Assembly: GCA_050304615.1 (NCBI GenBank) | Contig: JBNLDW010000009.1 | Location: 124,001 to 188,000 of the forward strand | Origin: CBFDBF01 sp050304615 | Lineage (GTDB): Bacteria; Pseudomonadota; Gammaproteobacteria; Chromatiales; Chromatiaceae | Direction of reading: 5' to 3' | Length of the DNA: 64,000 nt | Shown: in pieces, positions 53,505 through 62,302 of the stretch | Layout: every line of letters starts with the position of its first letter | How positions within the stretch are numbered: the first letter of the stretch is position 1 | Position numbers and translations under genes: made by a program | The notes under the pieces: model-generated | Told to the model about the DNA's origin: nothing | Database searches by the model: none | The model's input: the letters and a program-made list of their open reading frames with translations, nothing else

Positions 53505-54497
53505 TCAGGACGTTGCCAGATGATGGAAATTGTCCAGCCGTCGCGCCTCAATTTCACCCCGTTCGACTGCTGCCTTAATGGCGCATCCAGGCTCCTTAGC
53601 ATGGCTGCAATCACGGAACTGGCACTGCCCTAGAAAAGGGCGAAACTCTCTGAAGCCTAACTCCAATTCGTTTCGTGACAGCTCCAGCAGACGGAAGCTG
53701 CGTACCCCTGGGGAGTCTATCAACCGACCACCCTGTGGCAGGTCATAGCAAATGGTGGTCGAGGTGGTGTGACGCCCCAGACCGGAAGCCTCAGAGAGGC
53801 GCCCAACCTGGATATCATGATCTGGCAGCAGTGCGTTGATCAACGAGGATTTACCCACGCCAGATTGTCCCACCAGAATACTGGTTTCCCCCTGCAAGCG
53901 GTTATTTAGTGGATCAAGTCCATGCTCGAGCAGGGCGCTGATCTTGATCACCGGATAGCCAATCTTTTTATACGTGGCTATCATGCGATCAAAGTTATCG
54001 GCATTGGGGCCGGTCAGAAGGTCACTCTTATTGATAGCGATAAGGACGGAGACACCAATAGTCTCAGCGGTTACCAGATACTGGTCAAGCAGGTATTCAC
54101 TGGGTTCGGGCTCTGGTGCCATCACGACCACTAGTTGGGTGATGTTGGCGGCAAGTGGTCTCTCCCGACCGCTATAGTCGGGCCGCGCCAACACAGAGTC
54201 TCTTTCCAGTACCGCCGTGATCACGCCACTGTTGGCAGTGGTGAGCTGCCAGACAACACGATCACCACAGACTACATGGCCAATGTTCTGGCGGATCAGA
54301 CAGTGAAAGATGGCGCCATCAAGGTCGGCGACCACCAGGTTTTGACCATGCCTGGTTAAAACCAGCCCCTCTCGCGGGGCGTTCTCATCAGCCTCACCTA
54401 GTGCCTGTTCTGCCCGCTCCTCAAGCTTGCGACAACGCTGCTCCTGGATATTCTGGATACGCTTTTTCTGACGATCAGAGAGGCGGCGCTTGCTGAT
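53505..54497 (-). CDS. rsgA: Ribosome small subunit-dependent GTPase RsgA, ATC start codon
   Basis: About 330 residues. It has an OB fold (GLVLTRHGQNLVVADLDGAI onward), a circularly permuted GTPase with NKSD, GQSGVGKSSLIN and DSPGVRSF, and the zinc motif CQFRDCSHAKEPGCAIKAAV. It checks 30S maturation. The first ATG/GTG/TTG in frame is GTG 54335, which would cut off the basic N-terminus and the first OB strand. The frame is open up to ATC 54497, where SKRRLSDRQKKRI matches the E. coli start MSKNKLSKGQQRRV. A perfect GGAGG stands 6 nt upstream of that ATC, and the stop of the M48 peptidase gene is 1 nt away. ATC as start is therefore likely, unless the base call is wrong. Confidence 0.93.
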   Translation of the reverse strand: MSKRRLSDRQKKRIQNIQEQRCRKLEERAEQALGEADENAPREGLVLTRHGQNLVVADLDGAIFHCLIRQNIGHVVCGDRVVWQLTTANSGVITAVLERDSVLARPDYSGRERPLAANITQLVVVMAPEPEPSEYLLDQYLVTAETIGVSVLIAINKSDLLTGPNADNFDRMIATYKKIGYPVIKISALLEHGLDPLNNRLQGETSILVGQSGVGKSSLINALLPDHDIQVGRLSEASGLGRHTTSTTICYDLPQGGRLIDSPGVRSFRLLELSRNELELGFREFRPFLGQCQFRDCSHAKEPGCAIKAAVERGEIEARRLDNFHHLATS

Positions 54498-54498
54498 A

Positions 54499-55749
54499 TC
54501 AGACCTCCAATGATTGTCGCGACAGGTGTGCTATCCGGATAGAGGCGGGGGGGTGGCTGTCATGGAATGCGGAGTATAGTGGGTCCGGAGTAAGCGTACT
54601 GGCATTCTCCCGGTAGAGTTTTACCAGTGAGCTGATCATTGCCGCGGCACTACTCTGCGCCACCGCAAAATCATCGGCCTCGAACTCATGGCGACGCTGA
54701 TACATCGCAAACAGGGGGGTCAGAAAGACAGTGAAGACCGGGGTGACCAGTAGAAACAGCAGCAGGGCTACGGCATTGTCTGTTAGTGTCACCCCCAGCC
54801 CATGGAAAAACCATGGTTGCTCTATCAGCCATCCGAGAAGTGCCAGACCAGCAAGTGAAGACGCGGCCATCAGCAGCATGCCGTTGCGCACATGGTGGTG
54901 TTTGAAGTGACCCAGCTCATGGGCTAGAACCGCCTCCACCTCCTCAGCCTCCAGGGTCTCCAGCAGGGTATCGAAAAAGACAATACGCTTGCTGCGGCCA
55001 AGGCCGGTAAAGTATGCATTGCCATGGGCTGAACGGCGCGAACCATCCATCACAAACACCCCCTTGCTGGAGAAGCCGCAACGCTCTAGCAGATCATCCA
55101 GGCGCTGCACCAGGGCTCCATCCTCCAGTGGGGTGAAGCGGTTAAACAGCGGTGCAATCAGGGTGGGGAAGATCCAACTGATGAGCAGGCTAAATAGTAT
55201 CCATACGACCCATACTGACAGCCACCAGAGGGAGCCACTCTCCTGCATTAGCCAGAGTATGGCCCACAGCAGTGGGACGCCCAGGGCCAGAGAGATCACT
55301 AGCTGCAGCAGCAGATCGGTTACATAACGCTGCGGGGTGGTGTGGTTAAAGCCGAACCTGGCCTCGATCCGAAAGGTACGCCAGAGCGAAAACGGTAGCT
55401 CCAGAATGGCGTTGATAATAAAGACAGAGATGACCAGGGTGGTGCCGGTAAGCAAAGGAGAGAGCTGTAGTCCGTCCCAGGTGGTCGCCATAAATTGAAT
55501 CCCGCCGCCCAAGGTCCAGAGTAGGAGCAGCAGTGCGCCAAACACAAGCTCCAGCCGCGCCATAGCGACCTTGGTAACCGTGTAGTCTGCTGCCTTTTGG
55601 TGCTCACAGATGCTTACTTTTCCGGCAAAGGCTTGCGGCAGATAGCCACGATGCTTGACCACATGTCGTCGGTGACGCTGCAGCAGCCATAACTGCAGCA
55701 GCAGGCCAAGTGCTAAAGTAATAAGAAAAATTGAGGTAAACCAGTTCAT
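54499..55749 (-). CDS. M48-family CAAX-prenyl-protease-like metallopeptidase (Ste24 type)
   Basis: 416 residues with six to seven membrane helices and the zinc motif VLAHELGHFKHHHV. A downstream FEADDFAVAQS supplies the third ligand. The N-terminal part (FAGKVSICEHQKAADYTVTK) is the Ste24-type M48 N domain. It probably degrades or trims membrane proteins; bacteria lack CAAX substrates. rsgA starts 1 nt after its stop, so the two are coupled; orn is divergent. Confidence 0.92.
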   Translation of the reverse strand: MNWFTSIFLITLALGLLLQLWLLQRHRRHVVKHRGYLPQAFAGKVSICEHQKAADYTVTKVAMARLELVFGALLLLLWTLGGGIQFMATTWDGLQLSPLLTGTTLVISVFIINAILELPFSLWRTFRIEARFGFNHTTPQRYVTDLLLQLVISLALGVPLLWAILWLMQESGSLWWLSVWVVWILFSLLISWIFPTLIAPLFNRFTPLEDGALVQRLDDLLERCGFSSKGVFVMDGSRRSAHGNAYFTGLGRSKRIVFFDTLLETLEAEEVEAVLAHELGHFKHHHVRNGMLLMAASSLAGLALLGWLIEQPWFFHGLGVTLTDNAVALLLFLLVTPVFTVFLTPLFAMYQRRHEFEADDFAVAQSSAAAMISSLVKLYRENASTLTPDPLYSAFHDSHPPASIRIAHLSRQSLEV

Positions 55750-55819
55750 AATAGATATCAGGATACAGCGAGCGGCCCTCGTTTGCTAGAATTGTAAAAT
55801 CTACCGCTAGGAGAGAGCT

Positions 55820-56374
55820 ATGTCGCAAGCAGCAACCAACCTGATCTGGGTCGATCTGGAGATGACCGGACTGGATCCATTCACAGATGAGATCATCGAG
55901 ATCGCCACGATTGTGACCACAACAGATCTGGAGTGGGTTGCCGACGGCCCGGTTATAGCCATCCATCAGACAGATCAGATTATGGCAGGGATGGACGAGT
56001 GGAATACCAAGCAGCATGGTGGCTCCGGCCTGACCGAGCGGGTGAAACAGAGTAGCTATAACTATGCCCAGGCAGAGCAAGAGACGCTACAGTTTTTGCA
56101 ACAGTATGTTCCTACCGGCGTCTCCCCTATGTGTGGCAACAGTATCTGCCAGGATCGCCGTTTTATGGCCCGCTGTATGCCTGAACTGGAGGCCTATTTT
56201 CACTATCGTAATCTGGATGTCAGCAGCCTGAAGGAGCTAGCCACCCGCTGGGCACCAGAGATTGCCGCCGGGGTGGAGAAGAGCGGCAAACATCTGGCCA
56301 TGGATGATATCCGTGACTCTATCAATGAGCTGCGACATTACCGGGAGAACTTTCTTAAAATCCAAGTTGAATAA
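55820..56374 (+). CDS. orn: Oligoribonuclease
   Basis: 184 residues; a DEDDh exonuclease with LIWVDLEMTGLDPFTDEIIE, GNSICQDRRFMARCMPEL and HLAMDDIRDSINEL. It digests di- and oligonucleotides, including pGpG. AGGAGAG precedes the ATG. The M48 peptidase gene is divergent, a conserved pairing with rsgA in gammaproteobacteria. A weak A/T-rich dyad (CTAATAT..ATATTAG, 56398-56422) follows the gene. Confidence 0.98.
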   Translation: MSQAATNLIWVDLEMTGLDPFTDEIIEIATIVTTTDLEWVADGPVIAIHQTDQIMAGMDEWNTKQHGGSGLTERVKQSSYNYAQAEQETLQFLQQYVPTGVSPMCGNSICQDRRFMARCMPELEAYFHYRNLDVSSLKELATRWAPEIAAGVEKSGKHLAMDDIRDSINELRHYRENFLKIQVE

Positions 56375-56623
56375 TGCTTATAGTGGGTAGTTATTTCTAA
56401 TATAAGGGGCTCTTAATATTAGTGTTAACTGCCAGACGCAGATTGTTTCAAGCTAGAAAATCACACAAACAGTGTGTTAGTCTGATAATTGCACGGAAGT
56501 ACAACCAGCCTGGCGAAGGGACAAGCCATCAAGATCGTCTTTCCCTTCAGAAGAAACAAGCCAATAGGTTGGTTAGAGACAGTATTCCCGCTGCCTGTAG
56601 TGTTAGCTATATAGGAGGGAGAA

Positions 56624-56905
56624 ATGGAGAAGCAATCAATTGCAAACGCCATCCTGGAGCGTATCGAAACTTCCAATACCGTTGACTATCAGGCTTGGCG
56701 TATTGGCCTTACAGACGACCCACATAAACGAGCTGAAGAGCACAAATCTGATGGAGAAGACATCAGTTTTTGGCAGCAGTGGCAGGCAAAATCTCTTCCC
56801 GATGCACAGGAGATAGAGAGCTACTTTGTTAATTCCAAGCACATGAAAGGAAGGACAGGAGGGGATCTTAGTCCACGTGGTGCAGTGTATGTATATATTT
56901 TCTGA
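56624..56905 (+). CDS. Small hypothetical protein, faintly GIY-YIG-like
   Basis: 93 residues, soluble, with GGAGGG 5-7 nt before the ATG. The central stretch AWRIGLTDDPHKRAEEH resembles the second strand and helix of GIY-YIG folds (xxxGxTxxPxxRxxxH), and the end YFVNSKHMKGRTGGDLSPRG carries a Lys/Arg-rich turn. The catalytic Tyr pair is not evident. The gap before it, 56375-56623, holds no other recognisable gene. It opens a cluster of three small plus-strand genes. Confidence 0.6.
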   Translation: MEKQSIANAILERIETSNTVDYQAWRIGLTDDPHKRAEEHKSDGEDISFWQQWQAKSLPDAQEIESYFVNSKHMKGRTGGDLSPRGAVYVYIF

Positions 56906-56936
56906 TTGTTTTAACGCAGCAGGGAGGTAAATTACT

Positions 56937-57071
56937 ATGGCGAAGAAGTGCGAGTTATGTAACAAAGATGTGCCAATTCGGCAAACATGCGCCCATTGTG
57001 GCAAGAAGTTTGGGCCGGAGTGTCGCAGTCCGTTCGCTGGTACCAAGCCTGTGTGTAAGAACTGCGTCTAA
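56937..57071 (+). CDS. Small Cys-rich zinc-ribbon protein (44 residues)
   Basis: Starts MAKKCELCNKDVPIRQTCAH; eight Cys in CxxC pairs (CELC, CAHC, CRSP, CKNC) fit two zinc knuckles. GGGAGG lies 9 nt before the ATG. The gene lies between the 93-residue gene and the pyrimidine-dimer glycosylase gene, 31 and 8 nt away, so the three are probably one transcript. It may bind nucleic acid or assist the glycosylase; unproven. Confidence 0.72.
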   Translation: MAKKCELCNKDVPIRQTCAHCGKKFGPECRSPFAGTKPVCKNCV

Positions 57072-57079
57072 GGTAGAGA

Positions 57080-57511
57080 GTGCGACTGTGGTCTATACAC
57101 CCTGAATATCTGGATGCGAAGGGTCTAGTGGCGCTATGGCGAGAGGGCCTGCTGGCGCAAAAAGTGCTATTGGGTGAAACCAGCGGCTACAAAAATCATC
57201 CGCAACTAATTAGGTTTAAATATTTAGACAATCCACTGGGGGCAATTGCTAGCTATCTCAGGGGCGTTGAGCGTGAGGCTGTAAAAAGAGGGTACCATTT
57301 TAATAGTAATAAAATTATAAACAGAAGAATCCAGACGAGGATGCTTGTGAGTAGCGGTCAGCTTGAATATGAATTTGAACACCTGTTGGGGAAATTGAAG
57401 ACCAGGGATCCAAATATATATACGCAGCTAAAGAAGATTGAGGTTATAAAATCACACCCACTGTTCGAAAGGATAAAGGGCGGTGTTGAGGAGTGGGAGA
57501 GAACAGATTAG
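57080..57511 (+). CDS. Pyrimidine-dimer DNA glycosylase / endonuclease V-like
   Basis: 143 residues from GTG 57080; the start MRLWSIHPEYLDAKGLVALW and the block ETSGYKNHPQLIRFKYLDNP are the hallmark of the T4 endonuclease V-like family. These enzymes cut the N-glycosidic bond at UV dimers using the N-terminal amine. The family is patchy among bacteria, often from phage or transfer. It lies at the end of the small-gene cluster; a partial family A repeat follows. Confidence 0.85.
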   Translation: MRLWSIHPEYLDAKGLVALWREGLLAQKVLLGETSGYKNHPQLIRFKYLDNPLGAIASYLRGVEREAVKRGYHFNSNKIINRRIQTRMLVSSGQLEYEFEHLLGKLKTRDPNIYTQLKKIEVIKSHPLFERIKGGVEEWERTD

Positions 57512-57552
57512 ATTGCACTATTAAATGCTCAAGGATATTTTGCGGATATTTG

Positions 57553-57580
57553 GCGGATATTTGGGGTCAGTGTAAAAACC
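57553..57580. repeat. Partial copy of repeat family A, far from the cassette island
   Basis: GATATTTGGGGTCAGTGTAA and the next few bases match the end of the family A repeats in inverted sense. The 22-nt match shows the family is dispersed over at least 36 kb. The tandem GCGGATATTTG lies just before it. It sits in the convergent gap before pit. Confidence 0.75.
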
Positions 57581-57601
57581 ATAGGATACTACCCACTCAA
57601 T

Positions 57602-59170
57602 CTAGGACAGCATAATACCTCTGATGGTGAAAAAGATTAGGGCCGCCAAAATGCCCGAGGCTGGCACAGTGATTAACCAGGCGGCTACAATTTTCATTAC
57701 TGCAGAACGCTTAACCAACTCATGTTTATAAACACTGACCAGGCCCTTGCGTTCCTTCTTGGTTAGGTGGGCATCTGCTTTTTTCTGTTTGAGCTGTTCA
57801 AGCATGAGGCTTTTTTCATTCAGTGACGCCTTCTTAAAGTCAATTAGAAAAGCCTCGACTATCTCGGGATGATCATCTTTATGGTGATGTTTGATCTCAT
57901 CAATCATCTTTTCGTAGCTGGCCTTGATAAATTCACGGAGAAAGCCTACTCCAAATACACCACCAACAGCTATGTGAGTAGAACTGACCGGGAGCCCAAG
58001 TTGGGTTGCGATGATAACTGTGATGGAGGCGGCCATGGCAATGCAGTAAGCACGCATCTTGTCCAGCTCTGTGATTTCAGAACCTACGGTACGTATCAGC
58101 TTAGGGCCATATAGAGCCAGACCGAGTGCTATGCCGATAGCCCCAACCATCATTACCCATATGGGTATACTGGCCTTACCTTTTATGCCGCCGTTGATAA
58201 TGGTATCGTTGATTGCCGCAAGAGGCCCAACAGCATTAGCTACATCATTTGCGCCGTGGGCAAAGCTGAGCAGGGCAGCGGCGAAAATCAGAGGTACTGT
58301 GAAAAGTTGGTTTACACTCTGTTTTTCGTTCGGTAATTTGTCTGCAGCCTTGATAAGAAGAGGTTTTGCTACCGCAAAAACTATGGCAGATAAGGCCAGC
58401 CCAAATAAAGAGGCCGTGGCGAAATCTATCTTCCATATGTGTTTAAGACCTTTAAGTGATAAGTAGGTTATGAATGCCCACGCCATGACGGCCACAAAAA
58501 TGGGTACCATACGTTTGGCTGCGGCAATCATGTCGGACTGATATGTGATATTCCTCTTTATCAGATAGAGAAAACCTGCTGCTATTGCTCCCCCCATCAC
58601 CGGTGAAATAACCCAGCTTGCTACTATAGCCCCCATGGTGCTCCAGTTTGCAATCTCTAGTCCCCCTGCGGCAATCCCTGCGCCCAATACGCCTCCAACT
58701 ATGGAGTGAGTGGTGGAAACAGGGGCACCCAGGGAGGTAGCGATATTTAGCCAGATGGCGCCAGCCAAAAGAGCAGCCAACATTAGCCAGATAAAGGTGT
58801 CTGTTTCTGCAATTAGGGCCGGGTCAATGATCCCTTTTTTTATGGTAGTGACAACGTCTCCTCCAGCAATCAATGCCCCGGAAGATTCAAAAATTGCAGC
58901 TATTATGATTGCGCCAGTAAGAGTAAGCGCCTGTGATCCAACAGCCGGCCCGACATTATTGGCCACATCATTGGCGCCGATGTTCATAGCCATATATCCG
59001 CCTATGATGGCGGCAATCATAAGCATCATATGATCAGTGGTATTTATGCCACGTACGCTGGTGAATAAAATGATTCCGACCATAAACAAAAGAGCCATCC
59101 CAATCCGGAATAGCTCTTTGCGGCCTTTATTTGCGGCCTTCTCTATTTTGACTATATTTTTTAGTTCCAT
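57602..59170 (-). CDS. pit: PiT-family inorganic phosphate transporter
   Basis: 522 residues with about ten membrane helices and the duplicated family signature: NIGANDVANNVGPAVGSQAL in the first half and FAHGANDVANAVGPLAAI in the second. A cytoplasmic loop near residue 420-470 is rich in Lys/Glu. It imports metal-phosphate with H+ or Na+. The 210-nt gap upstream holds a Pho-box-like row (see 59230-59258). Substrate may be phosphate or sulfate in this superfamily; phosphate is favoured. Confidence 0.92.
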   Translation of the reverse strand: MELKNIVKIEKAANKGRKELFRIGMALLFMVGIILFTSVRGINTTDHMMLMIAAIIGGYMAMNIGANDVANNVGPAVGSQALTLTGAIIIAAIFESSGALIAGGDVVTTIKKGIIDPALIAETDTFIWLMLAALLAGAIWLNIATSLGAPVSTTHSIVGGVLGAGIAAGGLEIANWSTMGAIVASWVISPVMGGAIAAGFLYLIKRNITYQSDMIAAAKRMVPIFVAVMAWAFITYLSLKGLKHIWKIDFATASLFGLALSAIVFAVAKPLLIKAADKLPNEKQSVNQLFTVPLIFAAALLSFAHGANDVANAVGPLAAINDTIINGGIKGKASIPIWVMMVGAIGIALGLALYGPKLIRTVGSEITELDKMRAYCIAMAASITVIIATQLGLPVSSTHIAVGGVFGVGFLREFIKASYEKMIDEIKHHHKDDHPEIVEAFLIDFKKASLNEKSLMLEQLKQKKADAHLTKKERKGLVSVYKHELVKRSAVMKIVAAWLITVPASGILAALIFFTIRGIMLS

Positions 59171-59229
59171 TGCGAATAACTGTATAAATTAATATGTTTA
59201 TTATAATGACGCTGTTTTCGAGGCACGAA

Positions 59230-59258
59230 CTTTAACAATTCTGCAACAAAACTGTAAT
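59230..59258 (+). promoter_or_regulatory. Pho-box-like heptamer row upstream of pit
   Basis: CTTTAAC, CTGCAAC and CTGTAAT are spaced 11 bp start to start, near the PhoB pattern CTGTCAT-N4-CTGTCAT. It reads on the plus strand, opposite to pit, which lowers confidence. Confidence 0.3.
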
Positions 59259-59380
59259 GACTAAAGGCAAATAATATCAGATCAATTGGGTCTGACTCGA
59301 TTGAAAGGTAGATTTTAATATTATTTAGAAGAAGAGATAGGAAAAAAAGGAAAAGCAGCGTCATTTTTATTATGAGAACG

Positions 59381-60445
59381 TTACCCCCGATGCTGCAATA
59401 TGGCCCACTCCACATGCTCTTTGACCAATTCTGAGGGGTGACGTCGGTGTGCCTCTAGGGCGGCGATGATGGGCTCAGTAGGCGTGGCATTGCCCAAAGA
59501 CACGGCGATATTACGCAGCCAGCGTTCATGGCCGATGCGTCTTATCGGCGATCCTTCCAGTCGCTTGTTGAACTCATCCTCACTCCATGCAAATAGCTCT
59601 ATAAGCAGCGGCGCATCCAGTCCGTTGCGCGGTAGAAAGTCCTGTTCCGTTCCGGGCGTGGCAAACTTGTTCCATGGGCAGGCCAGCAGGCAGTCATCAC
59701 AGCCGTAGATGCGGTTACCTAACAGCGGGCGTAGCTTAAGCGGGATGGGGCCGTGCAGCTCAATAGTCAGGTAGGCGATGCAGCGGCGCGCATCCAGCAC
59801 ATAGGGGGCAACTATTGCCTGGGTGGGGCAGATATCGATGCAGGCGCTGCAACTGCCGCAGTGGTTCGGTGATGCGGTGTCTATGGGTAGCGGCAGGTCG
59901 GTATAGATCTCTCCAAGGAAAAACCAGGAGCCACCACTACGGCTGACCAGGGTGCTGTGCTTGCCAATCCACCCCAGCCCCGCCTGCTGGGCCAGGGGCT
60001 TTTCCATAACTGGTGCAGAATCGGTGAAGACGCGATAACCAAATGGGCCTATCACCTGCTCTATCTTTCTGGCCAGCTTCTGTAGGCGGTTACGCAACAG
60101 CTTGTGATAGTCCCGCCCCAGGGCGTAGCGTGAGACAAACCCCAGATCGTCCCGGGCAAGTACCACCTCACTCTGATCTGAACCCTGTCGGTTGTTGAGG
60201 CGGGCAGAGATAACAGAGGTAGTCCCAGGTAGCAGCATCTCCGGACGGCTGCGTTTCTTGCCGTGGCTGGCCATGAAAGCCATCTCCCCATGGTGGCCGG
60301 CAGTTAGCCACTCCTGCAGATGGCTCTCTGCAGTAGAGAGTACGGTGTTACTGATGCCTACCTGTTGAAAGCCCAACTCACGCCCCCACCGCTTTATATT
60401 CAGGGCCAGGGCTGCCAGTTGTCCATTGTCTATCTGCGATGCCAT
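59381..60445 (-). CDS. queG: Epoxyqueuosine reductase QueG
   Basis: 354 residues from ATG 60445 (E. coli 379). Two [4Fe-4S] motifs: CGSCSACIDICPTQAI and GCDDCLLACPWNKFA. The N-terminal cobalamin-binding region includes RYALGRDYHKLLRNRL and FTDSAPVMEKPLAQ. It performs the last step of queuosine synthesis on tRNA. In many relatives it neighbours nnrDE and tsaE; here a three-gene module separates it from nnrDE. Confidence 0.96.
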   Translation of the reverse strand: MASQIDNGQLAALALNIKRWGRELGFQQVGISNTVLSTAESHLQEWLTAGHHGEMAFMASHGKKRSRPEMLLPGTTSVISARLNNRQGSDQSEVVLARDDLGFVSRYALGRDYHKLLRNRLQKLARKIEQVIGPFGYRVFTDSAPVMEKPLAQQAGLGWIGKHSTLVSRSGGSWFFLGEIYTDLPLPIDTASPNHCGSCSACIDICPTQAIVAPYVLDARRCIAYLTIELHGPIPLKLRPLLGNRIYGCDDCLLACPWNKFATPGTEQDFLPRNGLDAPLLIELFAWSEDEFNKRLEGSPIRRIGHERWLRNIAVSLGNATPTEPIIAALEAHRRHPSELVKEHVEWAILQHRG

Positions 60446-60511
60446 GGTTGAAATATACCCGATTGGCATCGATAGCAGAAAGAATTACCTGGATGAAAAA
60501 AACTTCCCACC

Positions 60512-61687
60512 GTGCCATCATTACCACGTATGTATAGAGCCTACTCCACATCTCCAAATCTCCGCCATCTGCTGCTGGCCACCGGACTTGCGCTGATAGT
60601 GGTCAGCGGGTGGCAAATAACAAAGCAACAGCCGGCCCCTACATTCAGCTTGCAGCCGGAGATCTCAAGCGGCGCTCCCTCAAGTTACACCACCTCATTC
60701 GCCACTCACGGTGTGGCTGCAATGGCCCATAGTGCGGGCGCGGTTGAGCTGGATGGTGGCGATGTTCTGGCCATCTGGTACGGTGGATCCGGTGAGAAGA
60801 AAGAGGATGTCTGTATATATCAGAACCGCTGGAGTGCAGCCGATAAGAGATGGGGGCACGAGAGTAAGCTCATAGATGTAAAACGAACCCGTATCGGTAG
60901 CGGCAGGTTTACCCGCAAGCTAGGTAACCCGGTCATCACCCGTGGCCCCGATGGCAGGTTATGGCTGTTCTATGTCAGTACCGTAGGCGGATGGGCGAGC
61001 AGTAAGATAAATTTCATCACCTCAAGTGATGATGGGGTGCTCTGGTCGCCACCTCGGCAGCTACATACTTCACCATTTCTCAATCTTAGTACTCTGGTGA
61101 AGGGTAAGCCGATTCACTACTCGGATGGTACCGTTGGCCTACCGGTATATCACGAGTTCATCGGAAAGTTTGGTGAACTGCTGCGCCTCAACCAAGAGGG
61201 AGAGGTGATAGATAAGGTTCGTCTGGCCTGGGGTCGTGACTCACTCCAGCCCATCATTATGCCGTTTACCGAGCGCCAGGCGATATCGATGATGCGGTAT
61301 GCCGGTGAAGAGCCATACCGTATCCTGAAACAGTATACAGACAACGCCGGGGTAGACTGGAGCACCCCGGAGAAGAGTGATCTGCCCAACCCCAATGCTG
61401 CCATCAGCGGCTTGAGCATCAAGGGCGGCAGTGAGCTGTTGCTGGTCTTTAATAATGATCCAAAAGAGCGCGACCGGCTCAGTCTTGCCAGATCGAAAGA
61501 TCGTGGTGTCAGCTGGAAGGTGCTGCACACGTTTGATCAGAGATCGCCGGATACTGGGAAAAAAGAGGGCTTCTCCTATCCCAGCCTGATACAGACAAAA
61601 AATGGCGACTTCCACCTGCTGTATACCTGGAATCAGAGTGACATAAAACATGTCCACTTTACACCCGCATGGTTGGATTCAAAGTGA
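60512..61687 (+). CDS. Exported sialidase-like (BNR/Asp-box) protein
   Basis: 391 residues from GTG 60512 (ATG 60530 is an alternative). An N-terminal membrane anchor or signal (LRHLLLATGLALIVVSGWQI) is followed by a six-bladed propeller-type domain with Asp boxes SSDDGVLWSPP, YTDNAGVDWSTP and SKDRGVSWKVL. FRIP-like Arg positions may be present (RGPDGRLWLFYVSTV). It may hydrolyse or bind acidic sugars outside the cell; sialidase activity itself is not established. The next gene begins at its stop codon. Confidence 0.82.
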   Translation: MPSLPRMYRAYSTSPNLRHLLLATGLALIVVSGWQITKQQPAPTFSLQPEISSGAPSSYTTSFATHGVAAMAHSAGAVELDGGDVLAIWYGGSGEKKEDVCIYQNRWSAADKRWGHESKLIDVKRTRIGSGRFTRKLGNPVITRGPDGRLWLFYVSTVGGWASSKINFITSSDDGVLWSPPRQLHTSPFLNLSTLVKGKPIHYSDGTVGLPVYHEFIGKFGELLRLNQEGEVIDKVRLAWGRDSLQPIIMPFTERQAISMMRYAGEEPYRILKQYTDNAGVDWSTPEKSDLPNPNAAISGLSIKGGSELLLVFNNDPKERDRLSLARSKDRGVSWKVLHTFDQRSPDTGKKEGFSYPSLIQTKNGDFHLLYTWNQSDIKHVHFTPAWLDSK

Positions 61688-61689
61688 AT

Positions 61690-62292
61690 ATGTCGCCCGC
61701 ATATATCCTCGCACTTTGTGGCCATGCCCTGCTACTGACAGCCATCCCTGTTTGGTTGGCGCACTCTATCAGGCTGCGGCGGAATTATGTCTATACCCTG
61801 GCCGCAGTTATCTTTGTGCTTGCTATGCTACCTATCGGAGAGATGTCCTGGGCACAGTACAGTCTTGGTATCTTCGGTGATTTAAGTATTGTCACTATAG
61901 TGCTACTGGGTAGATATCTGTTGTATCCAGACGCCTCAAGACAGGAGAGCAGGCGACTGTTTATGCTGCTGGCCGTGACTGGTCTGCTGTTCTATCCCGG
62001 CGTCCTGGGGTTGGGCATACTGGATCCATACCGCTGGGGATATCTCGATACATATCACGGCCTGCTGGGCCCCATGCTGTTTCTCGCAATCCTGACACTA
62101 CTATTGCTAGCGGCATATCTGCGGCGCAACGTACTCATCATGCTATGCCTGGTCGCAGCCTTGGCAGGGTTTAAACTTCAACTTATGGTATCCACAAATC
62201 TTTGGGATTATCTTATTGATCCATTGGTAGTAATCTATGCGTTGATTAGTATAGTGATCCATTCCAGCAGACGCATAACAGGTAGATGGTAG
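61690..62292 (+). CDS. Integral membrane protein of the sialidase-like module
   Basis: 200 residues from ATG 61690 (ATG 61669 overlaps the preceding gene). Six hydrophobic segments, for example ILALCGHALLLTAIPVWL, VYTLAAVIFVLAMLPIG and LLGPMLFLAILTLLLLAAYL; charged residues lie in short loops. Family not recognised. It lies between the sialidase-like gene and a second membrane gene with almost no spacing, so all three are probably one operon. Confidence 0.7.
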   Translation: MSPAYILALCGHALLLTAIPVWLAHSIRLRRNYVYTLAAVIFVLAMLPIGEMSWAQYSLGIFGDLSIVTIVLLGRYLLYPDASRQESRRLFMLLAVTGLLFYPGVLGLGILDPYRWGYLDTYHGLLGPMLFLAILTLLLLAAYLRRNVLIMLCLVAALAGFKLQLMVSTNLWDYLIDPLVVIYALISIVIHSSRRITGRW

Positions 62293-62302
62293 AGGAGCCT
62301 TG

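Noticed and set aside
56422..56685. Open frame of 87 codons before the 93-residue gene
   Set aside because: No ribosome-binding site, odd composition, overlaps the better-supported gene at 56624.
59161..59415. Open frame of 84 codons between pit and queG
   Set aside because: Overlaps the start of pit and the end of queG on the same strand, with no ribosome-binding site or recognisable domain.
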